A stretch of DNA of 30,849 bases from Trichosphaerium sp. ATCC 40318 (lineage: Eukaryota > Discosea > Flabellinia > Trichosidae). The notes beneath the pieces were generated by a model, which worked only from the letters and a program-made list of their open reading frames with translations, ran no database searches and was not told the DNA's origin. Positions 1 to 9,940 of the stretch are shown here, piece by piece (position 1 is the stretch's first letter; the number at the start of each line of letters is the position of its first letter). The translations under genes and the position numbers were made by a program. The stretch spans positions 1 to 30,849 of the forward strand of contig JALMLS010000128.1 in assembly GCA_038496445.1 (NCBI GenBank), read 5' to 3'.

Positions 1-313
1 CACAAAGGGAGACAACTGGGTTATGGTGCTCAGTTGCCGCTAGGCTCTGCCCCAAACCCCCTTGAATGCCTTAACTTTGTATACTAAATAAATTTCGGGG
101 GTCTTCTAAATAGTTCCTATGGCATAATATAGGATAGTTAGTGTGCCGAATTTTCGACTTTTTTTTGACAAAGTTCTACATATTTTGTGGCACATGTGCA
201 ACTGAGTTACAAATAAACATAACCAAACAATTGATTCATTCACTCGAGCCGTTTATTTTTAGTGACTTTTAGAAGCTTTCTGAAACCCCTCCCACGTTCT
301 CCAGGTTATCAAA
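1..313. other. Upstream flank of the first gene
   Basis: No coding exon, RNA gene or repeat is recognised here. The stretch is AT-rich and ends directly before the ATG of the F-box gene, so it probably holds that gene's promoter and 5' leader. No clear TATA box or other element could be assigned. Confidence 0.4.
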
Positions 314-1823
314 ATGGCGAAAAGATCCCTCGTTGGTTTTGTAAAGCGATTTGTACGTCCGAAATCACGAAAAGTTGAATCTACACCATTAATGGAGGTA
401 AGCAAGCTTCAGTAAACGTTTATAGCGTAACGCGCATTTTGGTTCCTTTTTTTGTACAAAACGCGTTTTGACGCCGTTTTTCATACTAAATAACTGTAGG
501 ACACTCTAACAGCGTATTTACCGCCAGAATTAACTGAAAAAGTGGTGACGTTCCTAAACGCTCACTCTCTTCTTATGTTTTCAACCACATGCAAAGTGTA
601 GTACGTAAAAACCTCATATAAAACCTTGTGTTGTTTTTTTTTACTAATTTTAGCTCTGAAGCAACGTTTTTGCTTCAAGCGACGTTATTTGGCGTCAACT
701 CATACAGAACTCTTTTGAAATAGATACAAGCTCTGTACAGAGTACTGTAGAATCATGGAAGTCGTATTACAAGAGACTGCGTAAATGTAATGGGATGTAT
801 GAGGGTTATTGCACTTACAATGCTCCTTATTTGCATTATCACATGGGTGCTTTGATTTGTTGTGATGACGTAACAGAACAATGGAGCGGCAACTTTTTTT
901 GGGCTTACTTCACAATATCTAACGGAATTTCTCCATGTAAGGCAAAGTCTTGTGTCGAACAAAGGAGGCTTGAAACTGAAGAACAGGAGAGATAGTACGA
1001 ACATTTCGTTTCTTTTTTTTTTCCTTTTTTTTCTTGTTTTTTTTTCCTTTGACTGAACATGTGTTTTGTATTGGAGATTTAATTTATTGTTTAGTATTGT
1101 TGAACACCGCTTATGTGAAGGTACAGGTATAAATATACCCACCTATTATGTCTTGAAATCATTTGGAGAAGGGTCTATAATTATGGGAACTTATTGGGTA
1201 TCACTATATGCGCCACAATATTTATACTTAGTACACACTGATGTTACACATTCACCAGAGCTTTTCTTACAATATCTACATGGTACGTACTAATAGTATA
1301 ACATGTTTGAGTAATCAAAGCCTACAGTTAAGACCAAGCTCGCAACACTGATCTCCATGTGGTTTTAAAATGTGTTACTTGCTTTGTTATTTACTAATTG
1401 AGAAATTTCTTTATAGGTGTAGAGTTTAATCAATCACTTGTTTTCAAAGGAACTGCCGTCATTGCAGTGGTTGAAGATACAACAGGGCCTAAAAATAGTT
1501 ATGTGGATTCTAAGCTTGAAGTAACTTCACTCATTCTTGATAAATCTGGTAGTGTCGATCATTGTGATTACATTGATTATCACTTATCAAATATTACTGC
1601 AAGCTATTCAGTAGGTACAACAGAAATACAGTTAAAAGGATATTTTGTGGAGCGTAATTATAAGGTACTGCAAGAGCATAAAGTTGGTGAGTACGCCACA
1701 CTTAAACCAACAAACAAACGTCATTTCCTGGTTTTTGAGAATTACTTATTCTGGATTCGTGGAAGAAAACTATTTGGTTTTAAAGAGAAAGCAGAATGTT
1801 GTTTTCTAGAACTAGACATGTAG
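314..1823 (+). CDS. F-box protein with unknown C-terminal domain
   Basis: Five exons are inferred: 314-397, 500-600, 662-994, 1095-1282 and 1417-1823. All junction phases agree and give 370 residues. An F-box lies at about residues 33-75: LPPELTEKVVTFLNAHSLL is followed by a Cys/Lys segment and IWRQLIQNSF, the usual F-box helix pattern. F-box proteins bind Skp1 and present substrates to SCF ubiquitin ligases. The remaining 290 residues (with YYKRL, MGTYWVSLYAPQYLYL and FLVFENYLFWIRGRKLFGF) match no repeat family I know; they are rich in aromatic and beta-type residues and should bind the substrate. The basic N-terminus (MAKRSLVGFVKRFVRPKSRK) resembles a nuclear or membrane-surface signal. The third exon starts after GAAG at 661, not after the earlier TTTTAG, because only that choice keeps the F-box frame. 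F-box call firm; function of the rest unknown. Confidence 0.85.
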
Positions 1824-1831
1824 ATAAACTA

Positions 1832-1837
1832 AATAAA
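1832..1837 (+). terminator. Poly(A) signal AATAAA of the first F-box gene
   Basis: A canonical AATAAA lies 9 nt after the TAG stop, which is close enough to serve as the polyadenylation signal. It is assigned only from sequence and position. Confidence 0.5.
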
Positions 1838-1873
1838 AGTGGCAGAATTTGGCAGTTATTAAGGATATATGTT

Positions 1874-2143
1874 CTATTGAAGTCCTACGTATTGGTGCAA
1901 TATAGCTTCTATCGAGCGTTTGAAAGGAGTTGACAAAACCGCCTGCACACAATTTGCGATAGCGAGCAGTAAATCAATTGATAGCCCACATCCCTTAAAT
2001 CCTAATCTTTTTTCTGTTCCATCAACATTCCGAGGATTTAAAATTTTTAAATATGTAGTGCACACTTGCATGTTCTTGTTGGCTAGTAAACAACACATCA
2101 AGGGATGTAATAGAGCCACTAAACGTTGTAGTCTTCCCCTCAT
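1874..2143 (-). CDS. Small hypothetical ORF, doubtful
   Basis: An 89-codon ORF with a true ATG (MRGRLQRLVALLHPLMCC...) and a TAG stop lies between two convergent genes. It is hydrophobic near the N-terminus, has no recognisable domain and no clear intron. An overlapping plus-strand ORF (1920-2153) is almost as long, so the coding strand is uncertain; the stretch could also be shared 3' untranslated sequence of the flanking genes. Confidence 0.3.
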   Translation of the reverse strand: MRGRLQRLVALLHPLMCCLLANKNMQVCTTYLKILNPRNVDGTEKRLGFKGCGLSIDLLLAIANCVQAVLSTPFKRSIEAILHQYVGLQ

Positions 2144-2358
2144 TATTTCTTAAGAAGAGTGTGTAGGGTAGGAGAATGAGAGGTTTCTAATAAATCAGAA
2201 ATTGGGTAAAAAAGCCTTTGGGTTACTTTATTTAATACAAAGATTTATTAAAACCCAGGCAGCCACGGTTGCAGGGCTTTTCCACCACCTTATTGGCAAC
2301 AGTAAGTAAGTATGATAAATTAAAGTTTAGTATTGGTGAATTTAAAAACAATTGGATG

Positions 2359-4284
2359 TCAAAAAACCTGATTGTTCGTACCAGCACCAAGCTTGCCATT
2401 CGAATCTTTTACTGTCTGATAAATATCATAATTCCAGCTGTCGACAACACAAAGATTCATGAATATTCTATCCATATCTATTTGATGGCAGTAAGCACAA
2501 GAATGTGGCTGATGAGTTTGTGTATTCAAAAATATGTTTAAAATATTCGGTACCACGTGACCATGGGTTATCACGACTTCTTTCCCAGAAAGGAAAACCC
2601 CATTCCTTTTCAAATTCAACCATCAAATCTCCATTTGGAGAGTACTCAGTCTCGATAGCATACACAGACCAACCTTAGAAAAAATAATAGGCAGTTTGTA
2701 AACATCACAAAAACAGTACCTGTACTGTCCACAAGATATGCACCATAGTTCTGAAACGTCCAAGCAAGCATTTTGGCGGGTTCTGTTTCAAATCCTATTT
2801 TATCAATATCAAAGGTTCTATTGAGAGCTAAAAGCGCTCCCATCCTGAACTCAATGTTAGGGTTTTTTTCGTGTTTTTTTCTCAAGTTTTTGTTTAATTG
2901 TATGTAACATACTTTAAAGCAGGTACAACTCCTTTGTAGCAACCTGGAGCGCAACTATCTGCTTTTATCGCTGGCCATCTGAATGACATCTTTTTTGAGC
3001 CTCCACTGTATGTGTTGGCAGAGCTTTGCAAGTTGACTTTAAGTACATGTCTGATGCCATCTTTGTTACTCTTTACAAGTTCTCCCAACCTTAACGTTCC
3101 TAAATACACTTCTTTAACAAGCATTGAAATGCAAAAGAACAGTATCAAGTCATTTTGTTGAATTTAAAAGGCACGGTTGAAATTCCAAAATTTTCAATTT
3201 TTCAGAGAATATCGTTTCGTGCATTTAGTTATGAAGAAATAAAGTGTTATGATAAAATGCTGCCTTTTTGGCGCTGTCATTGGAGTATTGCTGTTGATAA
3301 CAACAAGCGCCTGTATAGCTCAATTGGCAGAGCAGTGGTTTTCTAAGCCATTGGTTGCAGGTTCAATCCCTGCTACAGGCTTACAATAGTTTTTGTAGAT
3401 GCCTGCAAAAGTATGCAAAATAAATCTAAAGTGCAACAAAAGGCCGATCAAGTTCAACAAAAGTCGATCAAGGTATGTAAATCGCTTGAGTCAAAGTTTC
3501 GTATGTTCTCCAACAGCTCAAAAAAAAAGTAAACACTTGCCTCCAATGCCTGAAAGTCCAGATCCTCCGTGAGCTCCGGTAATACCTTCTCCTCTTATAC
3601 TCACATTACTGAACATGTACTTCGAAGTTGCAGGTTTATCAGATGCACATCGAGCGAGGGGTTGACTTTGAACAATCGTATCTCCATCTGGCATGAGAAA
3701 GGCACCTAACAAAAAACAAGTTTAACGTTTCACAACAAAAAACGGTTAAAAACACGTGCGGCTTTTATTCGCAGCGATAATGTTTTATGGTACTCACCCG
3801 CATTGTTAGGCGTCTGTGGTAGTGGATCAGGTATGACGAAATCAGAAGGAACAGGTGCACGAAAAAGTTGACCACCTGTTGGTGAACATCGACTCACGTT
3901 TTTATTCCAACCAGCTAAAAAAACAGAAGATTACATTACGTTGTCTTGTTGCGATAGTGCCGCAAGTATGCGTTACCGTTTGAGTAATAAAATGTAGTTA
4001 ACGGTGCGTTTGGCGTCAATATAATTACATCAGGATCTGGTGTCATTCCTTGAGCAGTAGGACGCTGTATTTGTCCAAATACATACTTTGCATCTGAGAT
4101 TTAAAACAAAACCGTTAAACTGCTAAATTATTGCGATTACAGTCTATCAATGCGTACCAGAGCCAAGTGGAAGGTTCCATATCGAATAACTTGCGAACGG
4201 ATGCGTTAGAGGGTTTCTTGAAGCACATACCGCAAAGCAGAAACTGAGAACAAGCACAAGGGATATACAGCTGTTCAGCGCCAT
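2359..4284 (-). CDS. Secreted protein of unknown function, 8 exons
   Basis: Exons on the minus strand: 4284-4158, 4093-3977, 3914-3798, 3705-3541, 3099-2913, 2844-2720, 2673-2554 and 2477-2359. Every phase closes and the product is 358 residues. It starts with a signal peptide (MALNSCISLVLVLSFCFAVC) followed by HPFASYSIWNLPLGSDAKY. Later motifs are GAHGGSGLSGIGGTLRLGEL, RWPAIKADSCAPGCYKG, TEPAKMLAWTFQNYGAYLVD and PWSRDMDRIFMNLCVVDSWN. From memory these resemble a little-studied family of secreted bacterial and eukaryotic proteins with WNTPL and NYGAYVVDDT motifs; I know no established activity and assign none. Intron 4 (3540-3100, 441 nt) is much longer than the others, uses a GC donor (AG/GCAAGT) and contains a tRNA gene on the other strand. 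The other introns are 46-92 nt. The model is strong because eight independent phases agree. Confidence 0.85.
3309..3381 (+). tRNA. tRNA-Arg (anticodon UCU)
   Basis: A complete cloverleaf is visible. The acceptor stem GCCTGTA pairs with TACAGGC, the D-stem is GCTC/GAGC, and the anticodon loop TTTCTAA gives anticodon TCT, which reads AGA. The anticodon stem is GTGGT/GCCAT (two G-U pairs), the variable loop has 5 nt, and the T-arm is GCAGG-TTCAATC-CCTGC. The A-box (TAGCTCAATTGGCAGAGC) and B-box (GGTTCAATCCC) promoters are intact. Discriminator is T at 3381; CCA is not encoded and there is no tRNA intron. The gene sits antisense inside the long GC-AG intron of the secreted-protein gene. Confidence 0.95.
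3390..3394 (+). terminator. RNA polymerase III T-run terminator
   Basis: A run of five T lies 9 nt after the tRNA-Arg gene, the standard Pol III stop signal. Confidence 0.7.
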
Positions 4285-4492
4285 ACTTGATTTCGACAAT
4301 ATCTCAATTGACTGTTCAAGTACTGATTTTGTTGGTTACAGATCCTTCTTCCAGATACAAGACAAGTGCACGTGACTTGCTAAAATAACAACTTATTTCC
4401 ACAACGCTAAATCGATACGCAAGGTGCAAGTTGTGAGGCAGCTTTTTTGGCCCTTTAACAGTACTCATTTTATTAATTTGTAGAAGGTCCAG

Positions 4493-5084
4493 TTATTTAC
4501 ATTTTAATCTGTCATATCCGTTATTGAATAGTACTACGACTTGACGTTCAATATTGCATCCTTGTTTCTTGCCCTTGATATAGGTACAATGTTCCACCAA
4601 TTCACCATTAATCTGCCATGACTTGTATTCTCCTTCACGTTCCCCATTAACAAAATTACATTTCATCTCAAGCTGACCATTTGTGGTGTACCAACTCTTG
4701 TACTCTCCATCTCGTTTGTCATTAATATAGTAAGCTTGCTCAACCAACCTAGGCTTATTTCCCATATGCATATGCCAGCACTTGTGTTGTCCATGTTTTT
4801 TACCACAACTCCATAATTCGTGTTTAATATGGTATTTTGCATTTTGAATCCACTTTCCATGTTTGTTCAACTCGCTATCAAACCTAGTAGACATTGCTGC
4901 TCGTTTCGATAATAGGGGCAACTTTATGTATATTTCTTCGTCTAAATCCATGATATCTAACAGTAATTCCACTGGAAGCTGTAATAGACCAAGTAACTCT
5001 TGTTGCTTTACAGGTATCTATAAACAATTTAGCGATTTAAAAAGACCTTTTGCTTTAAACACGTACCCTACGTTTTGTTGACAT
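4493..5084 (-). CDS. F-box/MORN-repeat protein (copy 1)
   Basis: Two exons, 5084-5067 (MSTKRR) and 5017-4493, joined in phase across a 49-nt intron starting GTACGT, give 180 residues. A degenerate F-box spans about residues 15-45 (LPVELLLDIMDLDEEIYIK, then LPLLSKRAAMSTRFD). It is followed by MORN-like repeats of about 25 residues such as NDKRDGEYKSWYTTNGQL and NGEREGEYKSWQINGEL. MORN (YwqK-type) repeats form an elongated beta surface used in membrane or protein contact. The same F-box motif (LSKRAA..T.FD.L...GKW) recurs in the protein at 22762-23569, so these are paralogues. Likely role: substrate receptor of an SCF-type ubiquitin ligase (inference). It ends with a short basic tail after the last repeat. 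Confidence 0.8.
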
Positions 5085-5358
5085 TGTTTAAACTAGTAAA
5101 ACTTTGTTTAATAGATAAATAGGTAGTTGATACAACAGTTATTTTTGGATGACAAACGTTGCACTGTCTGAGATTGTTTCGTGATATTAACTTAACATAT
5201 TTACAAGTTAAGTTGACGTGTTCTTTAAAAAGTATGCTTTGTTTACCCACGTGATTCGAATGAAAGACAGTGTTTTGTGAATACATACTCATGTCAAAGA
5301 AGGTTGGTCTTTGCTTGGAAATGAGTTTTATTGGAGGTGAGAGCAGTAAATCAACAAT

Positions 5359-5697
5359 TTACTTTTTCTCTTGCGGCGGCATCGCTTTTGGCGACGGCTT
5401 TTTGGCTTTAAGGCTTAGTTTTGATTTACCAGAAGTCCTGTGCTTCATACGCGTTACTCTCGGTTTCGCAAGGTTATCTCCCGATTTGCCAGATGTCTGA
5501 TGAGACATACGACGCCGTAGAGGTCTTGGTTTGGGTTTTGGTTTAACTTGACCAAAAACGTCTTCTCCTGATTTGCCAGATGTCCGGTGCGCCATACGCT
5601 TCACGTTACGTCTCTTGTCGTCCTTTGGGGCCACAACTTTATCACGCACTTTACCGGACGTATAGTGCGCCATACGCCTTACTGGTGGGTTAGACAT
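5359..5697 (-). CDS. Small basic protein with four RMxHxTSGK repeats
   Basis: A single-exon ORF of 112 residues with an ATG start. It is rich in Lys and Arg and has four copies of a short motif: RRMAHYTSGK (7-16), KRMAHRTSGKSG (33-44), RRMSHQTSGKSG (62-73) and TRMKHRTSGKSK (82-93). Spacers of 9-18 residues are basic and Pro-rich (for example KPKPKPRPLRR). There is no signal peptide, membrane segment or known domain. The TSGKS string is not a P-loop, since the GxxxxGK pattern is missing. Such composition suggests binding to nucleic acid or another polyanion, and the Thr/Ser in the core could be phosphorylated; both are inferences. An ATAAA-type poly(A) signal lies about 30 nt past the stop. 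Function unknown. Confidence 0.65.
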   Translation of the reverse strand: MSNPPVRRMAHYTSGKVRDKVVAPKDDKRRNVKRMAHRTSGKSGEDVFGQVKPKPKPRPLRRRMSHQTSGKSGDNLAKPRVTRMKHRTSGKSKLSLKAKKPSPKAMPPQEKK

Positions 5698-5975
5698 CCT
5701 AGATAGTACTTTTGAGAGCTACTGTAATTTTCACAGCCAAAACCGTAAACCGAATGACCGTTTAAGTTATGCCAACTATCACGTGACTGTTGTTTTGTTA
5801 ACCCCAAAGACAAAAAAGTAGTGCAAACACACGCAAGGACGGCCCTTTGCATCAAAAAGTAGGTTCGACATTTCACTTGATTTCTCTACGTTAATGTGCA
5901 GCACACTTATTTTAATACCAAGGTAACTTTAACAGCACCCCTGTAAATGATTATTTTATTATTGTAGATGATGTA

Positions 5976-6012
5976 GTTAGAGATGGTATTGGAAACTGAA
6001 ATCATCTCTAAC
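5976..6012. repeat. 10-bp perfect inverted repeat (hairpin) after the ankyrin gene
   Basis: GTTAGAGATG (5976-5985) pairs exactly with CATCTCTAAC (6003-6012) across a 17-nt loop. It lies 17 nt past the stop of the minus-strand ankyrin gene, so it would form in that gene's 3' untranslated RNA. It could act as a stability or processing element; the sequence gives no more. Confidence 0.5.
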
Positions 6013-6028
6013 AATGACAAGTACAACC

Positions 6029-6830
6029 TTATAATTTGCCCAAGTACTCAACAATATCACTATGTCCGTTCACACGAGCAATATCGATAGCAGTAGCACC
6101 ATCGAGGTGATGCATTGGTACGTTGACATCGAGGTCTACAACAAAAATCACGTTTTGAATTTCTTTCAAAAAAAAAGAAGCAAACTGTACCGTTCACATT
6201 TTCTACGAGGTATTTTACTACTTCTAAGCTACCTCCAAGGCAAGCCCACTGTAGTGGCGTACCACCAAAACCAATAACTTGCTTTGTAGCGGCTGAAGGA
6301 TGGTATACACCAAGTTCAGTGTTAAAGGCAATTGTAGCAGTGTAAGGTTCATGGTAGTTGCCTAAACGAGCGTAAAAATGGAGTTTTAAGGCCTCGTTTA
6401 CTGGTTCGTACCATAAAAGATCCAATCGTTGTACACATGTGGTTTGTTTGGGTCTGTGTACGAAGCGGAATCTTTGTCTAGAAGGTCAGAGCGTTGCTTC
6501 GCTACCAATTCAACCAAACCTAAGCGTGTAAATAGCGGAGTGTAATACGCAGGTAGGTCTTTTAAGTATTTAGCATGCCTTTGAAGCATTGTTTGACGAT
6601 TGACCTTGCAAAGCGTTAGCGCACGACGGACGCTCGCTAAAACGTACTCTGGCTTTGTTACGCCTGGTGTAAGCGACGTGAATGGTTTTGAAGTCTAAAA
6701 GTAAGGATAAGCTTTCTTTTGTTCGTTTTATCAATTACTGTTGGTTTACCTCCACTGCTGCCATAGTTGTTTGCCGTTTTGTAAAGGCTCGATTTGTTAA
6801 CTGAATTATATTTAACCAGCTGTCATTCAT
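6029..6830 (-). CDS. Ankyrin-repeat protein
   Basis: Four exons (6830-6750, 6694-6412, 6361-6191, 6135-6029) join in phase to 213 residues. The C-terminal third carries ankyrin repeats: FGGTPLQWACLGGSLEVVKYLVE, then LDGATAIDIARVNGHSDIVEYL. These fit the TPLxxA...G..E.VK.LL consensus, with the GAT variant at the start of the second. The N-terminal part (MNDSWLNIIQLTNRAFTKR through LLDKDSASYTDPNKPHVYNDWIFYG) is not recognised. Ankyrin repeats mediate protein binding, so the likely role is an adaptor. A second in-frame ATG (MAAVE) ends exon 1 and could be the real start. The promoter region is shared with the divergent metalloprotease gene. Confidence 0.8.
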
Positions 6831-7214
6831 CACCACTTGTTGTTTCAGTCAAGATCGACATAGTCCTTCTCTAACTGTTTTTTTTAAGGTGTTTCAAATC
6901 ACCTTAGAGGTGAACTCAATTTTTCAGTTTGTCATTGCTCATATATCGAATCTTTTTCTGATTATCTGGCTCTATTCCCTAGTTTGTAATCTTCTCATGT
7001 CGAAAGCGTTTCTCCTCCTTATTGAGGACAGGTTACGCCTTTAATACACGACGTGTATTTCGGAGGAATGCCTTAGCAAGACTAAGTAAATATTAAGTAA
7101 GAGGTAAAAATCCAAATCGGGAATAGCAACGACGTGCAATAGCGTAAGTAATAACGCAACGCAAATATGACTATTCACGCCATATTACTAGCTCGTACGG
7201 TATTTATAAAACAA
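6831..7214. promoter_or_regulatory. Divergent intergenic region
   Basis: No coding exon was found between the divergent ankyrin (minus) and metalloprotease (plus) genes, so the region should hold both promoters. Two small dyads are visible: AAGGTG...CACCTT around 6885-6905 and AATACAC-GAC-GTGTATT at 7043-7059. Either could be a binding site; neither is assigned. Confidence 0.4.
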
Positions 7215-9940
7215 ATGAAGCGCCACCTTAAAACTTTTTGTTTACGTACCTACTTAGTTCTATTCGCTATATGTACTGCTCACGTACACAGTGCACATGA
7301 AGAACTCGACGGTAAATAGGTTTTCGTACTTTTACCTATTTAGAATTGAATTCGATTGATATTTATTCTACACGCATTGTAATAGTCGTAACCGTTGTTT
7401 TAGGGTTTGTTTGTGGTGAAAATTTTAAACATACTGAAATAGAGTATGACGAACCTCCAGTACCAACAACTCATTCAAGATCGTCTAAAAGGTATGTTTG
7501 TCATATTTTAATATTTTATGGAGTAACTGTACACTTTACATAACATACGACGTACTAACTATCCATAAGATCATCAGGTTCATGCATGACATTCGTTATA
7601 AACTTTGGCGCGGGTATTAACCTTGTACGCGACGTCTACTGTTTGCAGTAATACTTTGGCTCTAATCTCTCATTACTAGCCTGAAAACGCTGGTATGAAA
7701 GCAACAGTACAGCTGGGAGCTGATATATGGGTACACAATCTTTACAAAGAAATCCGTAACAACAGTTGATAGTCATCCGCCATCATCAGCGATAGGACAA
7801 TATATTTGGACATGGAGGCAAGGGATGACTTTAGTTCTTCCAGCACTATCGGTTCAGCAAGTACTAGCATAACATCATTTGGTGGCAATGCTCCTATTGT
7901 ATTGTACGTTTTACGCTACTATTGACGCATATTTACACTTTTCAAAAGGGCTTATCTTGAAGCACATAATAATGCCACTTATCCTGCGGATATGACTGCA
8001 TTCGATGGTATTCTTCCTCCTGTAAGTACTACAACTTTTATTTTTACAACGGTTGGCTTCTAGAAGTAGTAACCCGATTCAAAACCATTTTCCTGCGCGT
8101 TTTTATTACTAACTGCGTTTACGCCCGGTACAGTTCAAATCGTTCAAATAGACCTGTAATTCTACTTTTTTTTCCCACACGTGTTGAAACTGCACATTTT
8201 ATGAGCGAAATGAAACGTAAGCTCATTGTGTGGGAAAAAAAAAAGTAGATGTGAACGAATAGCACTGTATCTGTAATTTTCCTTTTTCTCTTCTCTATCA
8301 TTCTCCTTTGGTTCTGTTCTTATCTTGCTCCTAGGGTTTTACAATAGACCCAACCAGAATATCACTCACAAGAGCTAATAGAAAAGTAATCGATCCAGAC
8401 TATCAAATTACCTCCACTTTTAGAGATTCATCAATTTCGTTCAATACAGAGTTTTTCTTTGATACAGACTTAAGTGATGGTCTCACAGGGGTATGTCGCA
8501 TATATACAAATCCACTTGTGGTCTTTTTTTTGCTTTCTAAGCTGTTGCCAAGTGACTTCATTTGAACTTAAAGTCGTTGTTGATCGTTTTTGCTTAGGGT
8601 TCTATGAATTTACTTGCGGTTGTTGTTCATGAGATTGGACATGCTCTAGGTTTTACATCAGCACTTCAATCCGGTATATATACACATACTGCAAGAGCTG
8701 AGACAATAGCTAACTATCGTTGTTGTTTTAGTTGATGCTGCACTAGACGATGCAAGAAACCTAACAAATATTCGAATGAGGCCATATGATTTAATGAGAG
8801 TTCAATTAAGTAGCAGCTCTGCATTTGAAACAGCTGATAGACAGTGGACACCTGGTACAAAGAATGATTTAGCAGGCTTAACAGCATTAAGTTCACTAAC
8901 GTTTTAAAAGGTAATGTAGCTCACTATTTCGATCCAACGTCTGATACTGTATCTACTGCAACTTATTCCACAGGTGTTAGTCAAGGAGACGGACGACAAA
9001 CTTCTCATTGGAAGGTACCAAATCAAATTTATAAAAATGCTTCAAAGACATTATTGTAGATAGTGCCTACTCAATAAAACGATTTTAGGATGCTAGGGCC
9101 ATAGGTATTATGGATCCTACACTTTCAAGAAATAGGATAATAGGTATATCTACCACTGACATATCAGCACTGAGTGGTATGGGATATGTTATAAATCGTA
9201 AGTTAAACCTTTCCATCTACTTTATAACAAACTCATTTTTTTTCTTCTCATTTTAGCGGCGCTAAAGCCATATCTTGTTTATATGCAAGCAAATGAAGGT
9301 GACCCAGGTGATGAGTTTCAGATTTGGGGTTATTTCTTTTTTGGTAATGTAACTTGCGACTTTGGTATTGCTGGTTCTACTGTTGCACAGAAAGATATTG
9401 AGTCTGGGGTCATTGTATGTCAACGAACATTTTTAGTTAATTTTTATTCAATCGATTTGTTACTAGCTTTGTACTGTTCCAAGTCCAGAAGTATCATACA
9501 ATGGTACCATGGTTGTTACCTCAGATACAGGAACCTCTGACGAAAGACCATTTGTTATCAATGTTCCCTTACCACCTCCAACAACAGAAGCACCAACACC
9601 ACCAGTTATCCCCTCAACGGCTGCCCCTACAACACTTCCTCCAACAACACTTCCTCCAACAACGCTCTCACCTACAACGGCTCCCCCTACAACGCTTCCT
9701 CCAACTACACTTCCTCCAACAACGCTCTCACCCACAACGGCTGCCCCTACAACACTGCCTCCAACAACAGTGCCACCTACAGCGCCAACGCCTGAACCTA
9801 CCCAGGCTATCCCTACGCCAGCGCCGACATCACCAGTTGCGCCTTCAATAAATCGAATACGGTCTAATGCATATCGTATATCAACAATAGCTTTGAATAC
9901 TATTGTTGTATTGAATGTACTTTGTTATTTATTCTTGTAA
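7215..9940 (+). CDS. Secreted HEIGH zinc metalloprotease, leishmanolysin-like (M8-type)
   Basis: Thirteen exons: 7215-7311, 7404-7491, 7570-7624, 7680-7730, 7773-7903, 7949-8021, 8335-8490, 8598-8673, 8732-8854, 8911-9014, 9089-9197, 9257-9414 and 9467-9940. All phases agree; the product is 564 residues. A signal peptide (MKRHLKTFCLRTYLVLFAIC) is followed by a metzincin-like catalytic domain with the zinc motif HEIGHALGFTSAL, a later third His (QTSHWKD) and a Met-turn (GIMDP), in the order seen in leishmanolysin-like proteases. Next is an IPT/TIG-like domain with FGNVTCDFG and IESGVILCTVPSPEV, then a stalk of PPTTL repeats and a hydrophobic C-terminus (STIALNTIVVLNVLCYLFL) that could be a GPI signal or an anchor. 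Expected place: cell surface. Two apparent in-frame stops (7767 and 8905) fall in short introns (7731-7772 and 8855-8910), so the gene looks intact. Confidence 0.85.
8161..8249. repeat. Foldback element inside a metalloprotease intron
   Basis: Within the unusually long intron 8022-8334 the left arm TCTAC-T8-CCCACAC (8161-8180) mirrors the right arm GTGTGGG-A10-GTAGA (8228-8249). The loop has an inner dyad (ATGAGC/GCTCAT). This resembles a tiny terminal-inverted-repeat element, but no target-site duplication was established. Confidence 0.6.
9614..9780 (+). repeat. 60-bp coding repeat for the Pro/Thr stalk
   Basis: Nearly three tandem copies of a 60-bp unit (20 codons) built from smaller 15-bp CCTCCAACAACACTT-like blocks encode the TLPPTT/TLSPTT stalk of the metalloprotease. 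Copies are shifted by exactly 60 bp and differ at a few bases, pointing to expansion by slippage or unequal crossing-over. Thr-rich stalks like this are usually O-glycosylated spacers. Confidence 0.8.

Noticed and set aside
5390-5650. P-loop NTPase in the TSGKS motifs
   Set aside because: The preceding residues lack the GxxxxGK spacing and the protein has no Walker B or globular fold.
5679-5876. 65-residue minus-strand ORF upstream of the basic repeat protein
   Set aside because: It overlaps the start of that gene in another frame and most likely represents its leader; the hydrophobic stretch is weak evidence for a separate secreted peptide.
7767-7772. In-frame TGA-TAG in the metalloprotease as a disabling mutation
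   Set aside because: Both stops fall in a 42-nt intron (7731-7772) with a GTACAC donor and a GATAG acceptor, in phase on both sides.
8901-8910. Apparent frameshift at TTTTAAAA in the metalloprotease
   Set aside because: An intron at 8855-8910 with a CACTAAC branch site and an AAAAG acceptor joins TPG to NVAHYF in phase, so no frameshift is needed.
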